Assembly (NCBI RefSeq): GCF_014698045.1
Contig: NZ_JACJSE010000001.1
Span: 496,001 to 560,000 of the forward strand
Length of the DNA: 64,000 bases
DNA from: Aulosira sp. FACHB-615
GTDB taxonomy: Bacteria; Cyanobacteriota; Cyanobacteriia; Cyanobacteriales; Nostocaceae
Reading direction: 5' to 3'
The position numbers and the translations under genes were made by a program. The notes beneath the pieces are model-generated. The model had not been told where the DNA came from. It did not search any database and saw only the letters and a list, made by a program, of their open reading frames with translations. Of this stretch, positions 8,721 to 16,513 are shown in pieces; the stretch's first letter is position 1; the number at the start of each line of letters is the position of its first letter.

Positions 8721-9665
8721 ATGCACAAAAAGCTGCAACTCAACGGAAATTTTTTATTTGGCTTGTTGCTGCTGGCGATTTCTGTCTGGGCGATCGCCAA
8801 CGAACTGCGCGAGTATAATTACCATGATATTCTGCGTGCGATCGCCTCAATTCCACTACAAAGCTTGAGTTGGGCTGTTGGATTCACTGCTATGGGCTAT
8901 TTTGTCATGGTTGGTTACGATATTTTAGGTTTTGCCTATATTCATCGTTTCCTACACTGGCAAAAAATTGCTTTGACTAACTTTATTAGTTCTAGCTTTA
9001 GCAATACTATCGGTTTTGCTTTACTGACTGGTAGTGCTATCCGCTATCGTTTTTATTCTAGATGGCAAGTCTCAAAAATTGCGATCGCTCAAATTATCGC
9101 TTTTGTGAATTTCACATTTTGGCTGGGAATGTTTACTGTTGCTGGGTTACTTTTTTTGATTCACCCTTTCGTGATTCCCCTACAACTACATTTACCATTC
9201 ACCACTGTGCGTCCTCTTGGCTGGATATTTTTGAGCTTGATGGGAATTTATTTAATTGGTAGCCTAGTTATTCACCGACCTTTAATTATTCGTAACCATG
9301 AATTTCGCTTGCCATCTTTCCAGATATCTCTGATGCAAATCATTATTTCTAGCCTTGATTGGATATTTGCTGCATCAGTACTATACAGCTTATTACCCAT
9401 TAACACAGCTTGCAATTATTTAGATTTTTTAGGCATTTATTTACTTGCTATGTTTGCAGGTGTGGTGAGTAATGTTCCCGGTGGTTTAGGTGTATTTGAA
9501 ACAGTAATTTTATTGATGCTGTCCAATAAAATTTCAGCAGCAGCAGTTTTAGCCGCAATGCTGGCTTATCGCGGTGTATACTACTTTTTACCTTTATTAT
9601 TAGCAACAGCTTTATTAATATTTGATGAAGTTAAATCTAGTACACAATATATCATCAAAAAATAG
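8721..9665 (+). CDS. Lysylphosphatidylglycerol synthase TM-domain / UPF0104 family protein (MprF flippase half)
   Basis: 314 residues, nearly all in about eight hydrophobic helices. Family features of the LPG_synthase_TM (UPF0104/YbhN) group include GYFVMVGYD near residue 60, the conserved SSSFSNTIGFALLTGSAIRYR block (two overlapping parts of it lie at about 93-113) and NVPGGLGVFE near the C-terminus. In MprF this domain flips aminoacyl-phospholipids across the membrane and is fused to the synthetase; here it is a separate gene diverging from the run that ends in the synthetase half (3978-5648). Stand-alone UPF0104 proteins also occur with other proposed roles, so the flippase function is inferred from context. 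Confidence 0.8.
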   Translation: MHKKLQLNGNFLFGLLLLAISVWAIANELREYNYHDILRAIASIPLQSLSWAVGFTAMGYFVMVGYDILGFAYIHRFLHWQKIALTNFISSSFSNTIGFALLTGSAIRYRFYSRWQVSKIAIAQIIAFVNFTFWLGMFTVAGLLFLIHPFVIPLQLHLPFTTVRPLGWIFLSLMGIYLIGSLVIHRPLIIRNHEFRLPSFQISLMQIIISSLDWIFAASVLYSLLPINTACNYLDFLGIYLLAMFAGVVSNVPGGLGVFETVILLMLSNKISAAAVLAAMLAYRGVYYFLPLLLATALLIFDEVKSSTQYIIKK

Positions 9666-9712
9666 ATCATATAGCTATTTCCTAGACTTGAAAATTACAG
9701 ACAGATAAATTT

Positions 9713-9785
9713 AACTGCCGATGGAAAAGGATGTAGAAGCGTAAGCGGCTTGCCGCAGGCTACGCAGATAAATTCTTACCTCGAA
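9713..9785. repeat. Dispersed 'GCCGAT...ATAAATT' repeat carrying a nested short palindromic repeat
   Basis: The outer part (TAACTGCCGATGGAAAAGGA, then ATAAATTCTTACCTC) matches the repeat at about 39756-39812. The copy here is interrupted at 9733-9765 by the short repeat GTAGAAGCG...AGCGGCTTGCCGCAGG...TACGC. The flanking bases 9666-9712 and 9786-9965 contain no gene. Confidence 0.6.
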
Positions 9786-9965
9786 AGTCTAGTAATCGCT
9801 ATATAAATATTTGAAATAGCTGTAATATTTTATCTAAATCCTGACAAATCTTATATCTTTCCGGATACAGCTAGTATTTATATGTAAACACAAATAGTAG
9901 TAGATGCACCCTTATTAATTTCTCGCCTTCAGTTATTCACTGAGGGCTTTTATTTATTGCACAGG

Positions 9966-10090
9966 ACATATAGCAATTCTCATTACAGTAAAGTACAAGC
10001 AAGAATAATTAACCGCAGATGTAAACGCGCACTTCAGCTTACCGCAGACTACGCAGATGGCAACAGATAAATTTGTACCTCATACCATTT
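9966..10090. repeat. Second dispersed repeat of the same outer family, also interrupted
   Basis: Outer sequence TAGCAATTCTCATTACAG, then AACCGCAGAT and, after the interruption, ATAAATTTGTACCTCAT. A variant of the short palindromic repeat occupies 10021-10053 (GTAAACGCG...CTTACCGCAG...TACGC). The rest of 9666-10166 is noncoding. Confidence 0.55.
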
Positions 10091-10166
10091 TGGATTTGAG
10101 ATTTTGAAATGTTTTACTCTTCAGCTTTTAGCAATCTATCTGTCGCAACCATTTTTCAAATTGATA

Positions 10167-10970
10167 TTACTTATCTTCCTGCATACTTCTGACAATTTTT
10201 GGTACTAGCCTTCTGGGTACAAATCGAACAATTTTGGCGAGGAATTTATTCATTAACCCAGGAATTACCAAGGTTTTACCGTTCATCAAGGCATCATAAC
10301 CAATTTGGGCAACTGTTTCGGCATCCATCATTTTTTGCCGCTTCACCAATTTGGAATCTGCCATTCCGGTTCTTTCATGAAAGGCTGAGGCGGTTGATCC
10401 TGGACAAAGTACTGTCACAGTCACACCTGTACCTTCTAATTCGTTGGCGATCGCTTCTGAAAACGATAATACATAAGCTTTGGTAGCAAAGTAAACTGCC
10501 ATCAAAGGCCCTGGTTGAAAAGCCGCCGCCGATGCTACATTCAATATTTTACCTTCTCCCTGTTTGAGCATATCTTTCAGGAATAATTTAGTTAAATGGG
10601 TAAGACATACTAAATTCACCTGAAGCATTTCTAGTTCAGCATTTAAGTTGGTGTTACTGAACAATCCATAAGTCCCAAAGCCAGCATTATTCACTAGTAC
10701 ATCAACTTGAATATTTGCTTGTTGTAACTCTCGAAAAATTTCCTCTGGCGCTGTAGATATTGCTAAATCTTTAACAATATATTTAACGGCAATCGAAGAT
10801 TCATATTGAAATTTTTCGGCAACTTCTGTAAGTTTGATGGCATTTCTATCTACTAATACCAGATTATAATTATTTCGCGCAAAAATACAGGCTAATTCGT
10901 AACCAATTCCACTCGCAGCCCCAGTAATCAGAGCAGTTTTTCGGCTCTTAGCTTGGTGTGTTGTATTCAT
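10167..10970 (-). CDS. Short-chain dehydrogenase/reductase (classical SDR)
   Basis: 267 residues from ATG 10970; a TTG at 10979 gives three more residues. Rossmann cofactor motif TGAASGIG is near the N-terminus, NNAG in the middle, and the catalytic Ser/Tyr/Lys set is NVASAAAF with YFATK. Asp after the second strand (LVDRN) is followed by an Arg, so cofactor preference is not clear. The C-terminus is basic and amphipathic (KIVRFVPRRLVPKIVRS), suggesting membrane association as in DltE/YqjQ-like SDRs. The substrate is unknown. It is a single gene, with about 1 kb of decayed sequence upstream. Confidence 0.87.
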   Translation of the reverse strand: MNTTHQAKSRKTALITGAASGIGYELACIFARNNYNLVLVDRNAIKLTEVAEKFQYESSIAVKYIVKDLAISTAPEEIFRELQQANIQVDVLVNNAGFGTYGLFSNTNLNAELEMLQVNLVCLTHLTKLFLKDMLKQGEGKILNVASAAAFQPGPLMAVYFATKAYVLSFSEAIANELEGTGVTVTVLCPGSTASAFHERTGMADSKLVKRQKMMDAETVAQIGYDALMNGKTLVIPGLMNKFLAKIVRFVPRRLVPKIVRSMQEDK

Positions 10971-12021
10971 ATTAGACAATTGGTGAATTTAAGGTGACTA
11001 ATTGGTTATCTCAATCGCATTCAGGAGTCAGAATCCACCACTAATTGACCCTTCGACTACACTCGGTGTTGATTCTGATTTCTGAATTCTAGGTATTGAA
11101 TCTAATTACTACAAAAGCTTTCGTATTTAAACTGTTTGATAGATAAGTAAGTAATTACTCACATTAATCAACAAAATTTCGCGCTGAACAATTTCTATCT
11201 TATCTTCAACGTTGAAATTGATATGTCATATATGAACCTTTGTCTATAAAATATGACATACTGCTCTTTCATCACTCTCATAAGATAATAAGAAAAAAAA
11301 GTATCATAAATTCTTTGCTGGACTATATTTGGGGGAACAGATCCTACTGAGACGGTAAAATTTGTCGATGATTACTGTGAATGGGAAAGAAAGCTAGTTC
11401 CCGATGTCAGGAGTTATGTAGCATTTAAATATCTGTATGTCGGCATGGTTTCAGAGATGCAACGCAAAAGTTTACCGGAGATAGCAAGATTAGTAGGGTT
11501 AAGTTTTGGAATGATTAATATTTGGCATTTCTGATGAAGGGGATGAATTTTGTTTCGTGCCTTTGCACGACAAATCAATCTTTCATGTTGCTTCGACATC
11601 TCAATTCATCCTGCATTTACGTAACGCCTAATATTCAAGCCCCTTGGTTAATTCTTGCCCATTTCCCCAAAAATTTTTCGCTCTCCCTAAAAGATGGTTA
11701 TCGCTATCACGACTTGGTATAAAGATGATTTAGGAGATATCCACCCCAGAAAGACTTCATCAAGTCTCTCGATTTACCTCTAGAGGATAATCAAATTCTC
11801 TACAAAGATAGACAACTTTTTGATAAGTTAAGGTCTAATATTTTAATGCGCTTATTTATAAAATTGCTTTTGAAACTGAGTTGATAGTGCTAGAAAAAAT
11901 CCTGAGTTAGAACTTTGGTGAGTGATTCTCACTCAAAACTCATTGCTAGTTGAATGACAAATAACTGTGAATCAAACAGCAAACTCTATCAATTCAAAAT
12001 TCATCTTTTAGGAGGTTTGTG
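10971..12021. other. Gene-free decayed region between SDR and glycosyltransferase
   Basis: About 1 kb with no intact gene. It contains a 10-bp inverted repeat, TATGTCATAT (11222-11231) and ATATGACATA (11251-11260), and a transposase-like remnant at 11310-11534. Downstream to about 11880 the sequence has short open stretches in shifting frames, consistent with further decay. A good Shine-Dalgarno (GGAGG, 12011-12015) precedes the glycosyltransferase. Confidence 0.5.
11310..11534 (+). pseudogene. Transposase N-terminal fragment (IS4/IS701-like), decayed
   Basis: A 74-codon open stretch with no proper start and an early stop. It reads ...FVDDYCEWERKLVP..., then YVAFKYLYVGMVSEM and QRKSLPEIARLVGL. 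The RKSLPEIA-x-x-VGL pattern is what I recall at the N-terminus of large cyanobacterial IS701-like transposases (usually ~350-450 residues). The DDE catalytic part is absent or unrecognisable downstream. The family assignment is by memory of motif only. Confidence 0.5.
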
Positions 12022-13107
12022 ATGAGAATAGCTCAAGTTTCCCCACTATGGGAGAGAGTACCACCTCCAGCTTATGGGGGTATCGAGTTAGTGGTGGGGT
12101 TACTAACAGATGAATTAGTGCGGCGCGGACATGAAGTTACTTTATTTGCGTCTGGTGATTCTATCAGTTTAGCCAAGCTAGAATCAGTGCATCCTCGTGC
12201 TTTACGACTTGATAAGGATGTCAAAGAATGTAATATTTATGAAATGTTGCAGTTAGCTTCTGTCTATGAACGGGCAGATGAGTTTGATATTATTCACTCT
12301 CACATGGGTTGTGCAGCGTTACCTTATGCAAATCTTGTCAATACCCCAACAGTTCATACATTACACGGAATTTTTACACCTGATAATCAAAAGATGTTTC
12401 AATACGCGAAACGTCAACCTTTTGTCAGTATTTCTGATGCCCAACGGGATATTTCACTGGGATTGAATTATACAAGCACAGTTTACAACGGTATTGATGT
12501 TAGCAGTTACAAATTTCATCCCAAGTCAGAAGAACCACCTTATCTAGCATTTTTAGGTCGAATATCGCCGGAGAAAGGGCCACATTTAGCCATTGCAATT
12601 GCTAAACAAGCAGGTTGGCGGTTAAAAATGGCTGGTAAAGTAGATGTTGTGGATGTCGAGTACTTTGAACGAGAAATTAAACCTTTAATTGATGGTGAAC
12701 AAATTGAGTATTTAGGTGAAGCAAACCATCAACAAAAAAATGTTTTGATGGGAGGTGCTGTTGCGACCTTGTTCCCAATTACTTGGCGTGAACCTTTTGG
12801 TTTAGTCATGGTGGAATCAATGGCCGCAGGTACACCAGTAATTGCGATGAAATTAGGTTCGACAACTGAGGTAATTGCCCACAGTAAAACAGGTTTTATC
12901 TGTAATAATGTGTCAGAATGCGTCAGTGCAATTAATCAGGTGGCAGATATAGATAGATATGCTTGTCGTCAGTATGTCGAAAATAACTTTAGTTTTCAGC
13001 GTATGACTGATGGTTATGAAGAAGTTTATCGGCAAATCATCCAAAAGAAAATCGCTAAAAATGGATATCTTCGTAGTAATTTGATGTCAGGAAGTATCAA
13101 AAAATAA
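12022..13107 (+). CDS. Glycosyltransferase family 4
   Basis: 361 residues. GGAGG at 12011-12015 sits six bases before ATG 12022 (a GTG at 12019 is in frame but too close). It has the GT-B two-domain fold: N-terminal acceptor domain with PPPAYGGIELVVGLLTDEL and RRGHEVTLFASGDS, and C-terminal nucleotide-sugar domain beginning LAFLGRISPEKGPHLAI. The donor-site E-x7-E motif is EPFGLVMVE, followed by SMAAGTPVIA. Such enzymes transfer a sugar from a nucleotide-activated donor to a lipid, polysaccharide or small molecule. It stands alone between a decayed region and a terminator, so the pathway is not shown by context. Confidence 0.9.
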   Translation: MRIAQVSPLWERVPPPAYGGIELVVGLLTDELVRRGHEVTLFASGDSISLAKLESVHPRALRLDKDVKECNIYEMLQLASVYERADEFDIIHSHMGCAALPYANLVNTPTVHTLHGIFTPDNQKMFQYAKRQPFVSISDAQRDISLGLNYTSTVYNGIDVSSYKFHPKSEEPPYLAFLGRISPEKGPHLAIAIAKQAGWRLKMAGKVDVVDVEYFEREIKPLIDGEQIEYLGEANHQQKNVLMGGAVATLFPITWREPFGLVMVESMAAGTPVIAMKLGSTTEVIAHSKTGFICNNVSECVSAINQVADIDRYACRQYVENNFSFQRMTDGYEEVYRQIIQKKIAKNGYLRSNLMSGSIKK

Positions 13108-13139
13108 ACTATAGCATTCCTAAATCATTCATGAGCTAA

Positions 13140-13174
13140 AAAATCCCAGACTTCTTTAAGAAGTCTGGGATTTT
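13140..13174. terminator. Bidirectional terminator hairpin between convergent genes
   Basis: Perfect 15-bp arms AAAATCCCAGACTTC (13140-13154) and GAAGTCTGGGATTTT (13160-13174) around a five-base loop, with A and T runs on the two sides. It lies between the rightward glycosyltransferase and the leftward DUF4189 gene and can serve both. The core (AGACTTC/GAAGTCT) is a variant of the hairpin family seen at 17549-17584. Confidence 0.85.
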
Positions 13175-13200
13175 AAGTAGAAGTAGGACTGAATTTTGAT

Positions 13201-13602
13201 TTATCTGGCTTGTTTAACAAACACAACCTGACAATTTTGACTACCGTACTTTTCACAGGTTTCTACAGCAAATCTTTCTGCAAGAGATTGGTCAGTTCCC
13301 CAACCTGTACCATAACCACCATTGGAACCTACAGCCAATGCCCCCCAAGCATTTTTAAACCACAATGGTGTTGTACAATCTTTAGCGCCACTTTGACGAC
13401 GACAGTTATTTAAGGAGGCGTTGATTGCGGCTTGCTTGGTTTTCGCAATTCCTGATGAGTAAGTTCTAGTAGAAGGAGAATAAGAAATTGCCCCAAATAC
13501 ATTTTTGGCAGAACCAGCCTCAGCAGTTGAGGTAATTACTGGTAATATCGAAATAACTGCGATCGCTGTTAATAAGCCTTTTTTCAAACCAGTTTTTAAC
13601 AT
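13201..13602 (-). CDS. Secreted DUF4189-domain protein
   Basis: 133 residues. It starts with a signal peptide (MLKTGLKKGLLTAIAVISIL, cleavage after AEA near residue 29). The mature ~100 residues show the DUF4189 pattern: FGAISYSPSTRTYSSG, repeated Ala-rich helices (KQAAINASLNNC and SLAERFAVETC), and WGALAVGSNGGYG. Four cysteines (in NNC, AKDC, VETC, SQNC) could form two disulfides. The family has no firm biochemical role; it is exported to the periplasm or medium. A TAGGAAA before ATG 13602 may be the ribosome site. Confidence 0.82.
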   Translation of the reverse strand: MLKTGLKKGLLTAIAVISILPVITSTAEAGSAKNVFGAISYSPSTRTYSSGIAKTKQAAINASLNNCRRQSGAKDCTTPLWFKNAWGALAVGSNGGYGTGWGTDQSLAERFAVETCEKYGSQNCQVVFVKQAR

Positions 13603-13743
13603 ATCATTTCCTAATAATATTTAGGTTGTGATTACAACAAATCAAGTTGTATTGCAACTATTATTTGCTAAGTTAATTAATTTCGAGATTCGCGTTTATA
13701 CTGGTTTTTGATGAAGATATACTTCATAAGTAATTTCCTGTTG

Positions 13744-13778
13744 AAAACCCCCAGTTTCTTGAGAAAGCTGGGGGTTTT
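13744..13778 (-). terminator. Terminator hairpin after the DUF1499 gene
   Basis: Arms AAAACCCCCAG (13744-13754) and CTGGGGGTTTT (13768-13778) with a partly paired TTTCTTGAGAAA centre. It lies 76 bases beyond the stop of the leftward DUF1499 gene and upstream of the DUF4189 promoter region. Confidence 0.7.
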
Positions 13779-13853
13779 AATTTACGAAGATGGTCTAGTT
13801 TTTCCATCTTTTTAGTTTACAAAAAATTACAATCTCCTGCACCTGGCATCAGA

Positions 13854-14249
13854 TTATAATGCTTGGAGTCCGGCACGAATAGTTTCTATTCGTTTACGGT
13901 TAACACCTAAATCACTTTGTCCTAAACGAGAAGCTGAACGGACATGAAAAATATTCGCCTCTCGGTATAGATAAAACTCGACATCATCCACAAATCCCAT
14001 CAAAGCACTTTTAAACTCAGCATATAAATAGTCTGGAGTTTCAGTAATAATTGTAGTTCTGGGTAAGGACTGGATAATACTTTTGAGATTAGCGATCGCT
14101 TCTTCGGGACTAGTATTAAAAGTTAGGGGTGCAATTTGGTGAATTGCGTCTGTACTTTGGCTAGATACACAATTAGGCGAATTAGGGCAAGCTGCTAATC
14201 TGCCATTATTTACACCCAAGTTATTCGGGCGTTTACCTGCAAATATCAT
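13854..14249 (-). CDS. DUF1499 domain protein
   Basis: 131 residues with no signal peptide. The DUF1499 signature is clear: ACPNSPNCVSSQ near residue 20, then AIANLKSIIQ, DYLYAEFKSALMGFVDDVEF and a C-terminal RSASRLGQSDLGVNRKR block that is the most conserved part of the family. Two cysteines lie in the CPNSPNC motif. Function is unknown; relatives occur in plastids and bacteria. It appears to be a single-gene unit with its own terminator. Confidence 0.85.
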   Translation of the reverse strand: MIFAGKRPNNLGVNNGRLAACPNSPNCVSSQSTDAIHQIAPLTFNTSPEEAIANLKSIIQSLPRTTIITETPDYLYAEFKSALMGFVDDVEFYLYREANIFHVRSASRLGQSDLGVNRKRIETIRAGLQAL

Positions 14250-14410
14250 AGTTTCGTTGGCTGATGGGGAAGTAAGCTGTTACATCCCTAATTTACACGC
14301 AGTCATTACTGCTTGTTGATTCATGGTGGAAATGTGTTATCCCCCAGAGGATACAAGGGTGATGCGATCGCTCTATGATGCGGTAAGTACTGTCTAGACA
14401 AAAAGGAATT

Positions 14411-15556
14411 ATGTCGCCAACCATCTCCATTAACGATAGTCAGCGATTACAACTCAAACCCCTGGAAATCCCTTCCAAGCTGCTATTAGGCCCTGGCCCT
14501 TCCAATGCCCATCCTACAGTTCTCCAGGCAATGAATACCTCACCTCTAGGGCATCTTGACCCAGATTTCTTAGGGCTGATGAATGAAATTCAATCTTTAC
14601 TCCGCTATGTTTGGCAAACCGAAAATCCGCACACTATCGCCGTCAGTGGTACTGGTTCTGCTGCAATGGAAGCAACTATCGCCAATGCTGTCGAACCCGG
14701 TGATGTGGTATTAATTGGTGTGACTGGATATTTTGGAAATCGCTTAGTTGATATGGCGGGGCGATATGGTGCTGATGTCCGTACCATTACTAAACCTTGG
14801 GGGCAAGTTTTCTCTCTAGAAGAACTCCGCACAGCTATGGAAACCCATCGCCCGACAATTTTAGCTTTGGTTCACGCTGAAACTTCTACAGGTGCGCGTC
14901 AGCCTTTAGACGGTGTTGGTGAACTCTGTCGGGAATTCGGCACGCTGTTATTAATCGATACTGTCACTAGCCTCGGTGGTGTGCCGATATTTTTAGATGA
15001 ATGGGGAGTTGATTTAGCTTATAGCTGTAGTCAAAAAGGCTTGGGTTGTCCGCCTGGGGCTTCACCATTTACCATGAGTCCTCGTGCTTGGGAAAAATTG
15101 CAGCGCCGCAGCACGAAGGTGGCAAACTGGTATTTAGATATGACTTTGCTGAGTAAGTATTGGGGTAGTGAACGTGTTTATCATCATACAGCCCCCATTA
15201 ATTTGTATTATGCTCTGCGGGAAGCTTTGCGGTTAGTTGCCGAGGAAGGATTAGCTAACTGTTGGCAACGTCATCAAAAGAATGTGGAATATCTCTGGGA
15301 CAGGCTAGAAGAAATCGGACTTAGCTGTCACGTTGAACGGGAATATCGTTTACCCACTTTGACTACAGTCTGCATTCCTGAAGGGGTGGACGGTAAAGTT
15401 ATTGCCAGACAGCTACTAACAGAACATGGCATTGAAGTTGGTGGTGGACTGGGAGAACTGGCTGGTAAAGTTTGGCGTGTTGGATTAATGGGTTTTAATA
15501 GCCGGAAAGAAAATGTTGACCGCCTGATAGAAGCACTGGCAAAAGTCTTACATTAG
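14411..15556 (+). CDS. Class V aminotransferase (alanine/serine-glyoxylate aminotransferase type)
   Basis: 381 residues, the usual length for this fold-type I PLP enzyme. N-terminal LLLGPGPSNAHPTVLQA is typical of alanine-glyoxylate and serine-glyoxylate aminotransferases. The cofactor Asp is in LLLIDTVTSLGG and the Schiff-base lysine in SQKGLGCPPG (about K209). The C-terminal GIEVGGGLGELAGKVWRVGLMG contains the substrate-binding Arg. In cyanobacteria it probably transaminates glyoxylate to glycine in photorespiration; the Synechocystis homolog was historically labelled a soluble hydrogenase 42-kDa subunit, a misleading name. Possible substrates Ala or Ser cannot be separated by sight. Confidence 0.9.
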   Translation: MSPTISINDSQRLQLKPLEIPSKLLLGPGPSNAHPTVLQAMNTSPLGHLDPDFLGLMNEIQSLLRYVWQTENPHTIAVSGTGSAAMEATIANAVEPGDVVLIGVTGYFGNRLVDMAGRYGADVRTITKPWGQVFSLEELRTAMETHRPTILALVHAETSTGARQPLDGVGELCREFGTLLLIDTVTSLGGVPIFLDEWGVDLAYSCSQKGLGCPPGASPFTMSPRAWEKLQRRSTKVANWYLDMTLLSKYWGSERVYHHTAPINLYYALREALRLVAEEGLANCWQRHQKNVEYLWDRLEEIGLSCHVEREYRLPTLTTVCIPEGVDGKVIARQLLTEHGIEVGGGLGELAGKVWRVGLMGFNSRKENVDRLIEALAKVLH

Positions 15557-15734
15557 AGGCTAGGGGCTAGGGAATAGGGAATCATTTTCCTTATTCCCAA
15601 CTCCCGATTCTTCATTCCCCATCTTCATACATCATTTAATACAGGTGCGTTAATTAGGATGTAACGCACCGTCATAACAATGGTAATCGCACCCTTAATC
15701 CTTTATTTGTGAAATTAAATAACGACTCGACACT

Positions 15735-15971
15735 TTAAGCAACAACTTCTTCCCGTTGACAATCAAATACAACCATAAAAGAAGCATCAGGAATCATTTG
15801 ACGTAGGCGCTGCATATAACCATCGGCATCAGAACGACTGCGAAAGCGAGCGACAATTTCTCTTTGGGCATCGGGCTGTAAACGGGCAATTGCCCAAGAA
15901 TTTAGGCGTTCTTTGTAGGCGATCGCTTGATTTTCGTTCTGATTAGCTTTGTATTCAGTATTTTGTGGCAT
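15735..15971 (-). CDS. Small conserved cyanobacterial hypothetical protein
   Basis: 78 residues, soluble. The first ~20 are Gln/Asn-rich and probably flexible. The remainder (SWAIARLQPDAQREIVARFR, SRSDADGYMQRLRQM, ASFMVVFDC) reads like a small alpha/beta domain with a beta-strand end. I recognise the general type as a short conserved cyanobacterial protein but know no function. A stable stem (16004-16046) is located 32 bases upstream of the start, so it may sit in the 5' leader of this gene. Confidence 0.65.
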   Translation of the reverse strand: MPQNTEYKANQNENQAIAYKERLNSWAIARLQPDAQREIVARFRSRSDADGYMQRLRQMIPDASFMVVFDCQREEVVA

Positions 15972-16003
15972 GATCTAAAAATATCCGTGTGTAATTTTCA
16001 GTG

Positions 16004-16050
16004 AAGGCGTTACTGACTTCTCTTGGCGGGGATGCACTAACGCCTTTTTT
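16004..16050. promoter_or_regulatory. Stem-loop upstream of the 78-residue protein gene
   Basis: Nine-bp perfect arms AAGGCGTTA (16004-16012) and TAACGCCTT (16038-16046) enclose 25 bases containing CCCCGCC on the minus strand. On the plus strand it is followed by TTTTTT and would look like a terminator, but no plus-strand gene ends nearby. On the minus strand it lies in the likely 5' leader of 15735-15971. It may be a leader structure or an antisense terminator. Confidence 0.45.
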
Positions 16051-16513
16051 CAAGTTGCTGCCACCTTGTTATTCGATTATTTTTGGATTGTCAAGATTTC
16101 GCGGATTATTTTACAAGAACTTATCTTGTTAATTAAACTTGCGATCGCTCTCAAAGCCTTTATTAGCAACTAACAAAGGTCAAAACCAATCCAAAATTTT
16201 GAATATTAACAAGTGTGGCATCTCCACGAGAGTTACTTACTTCTACACGCACATTTAATACCAACCGGACAAATTTCTTAACGTCTTAATATATACATTT
16301 ATTCAATTCCGTATCCAAAATTACTTTCCCAAAGGCTATTTATATCTGAAGAAATAATATTAATTTTTATCAAAAATTATTAAATTGATTGAGGGATATT
16401 TTTAGTTGCTGAGATAAAAATCATAAAAACTGCCTGATTTTAATTAGCTTGACCAACTGTTTAGTAATTCGTTAAAATTTCTGCGAATTAATACTTTTGT
16501 ATACAGAAAATAA
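16051..16513. other. AT-rich intergenic region upstream of the ATP-grasp gene
   Basis: About 460 bases, strongly AT-rich, with one GCGATCGC (16141-16148). I see no gene, repeat family member or hairpin of note. The promoter of the rightward ATP-grasp gene is presumably in its last part. Confidence 0.4.
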
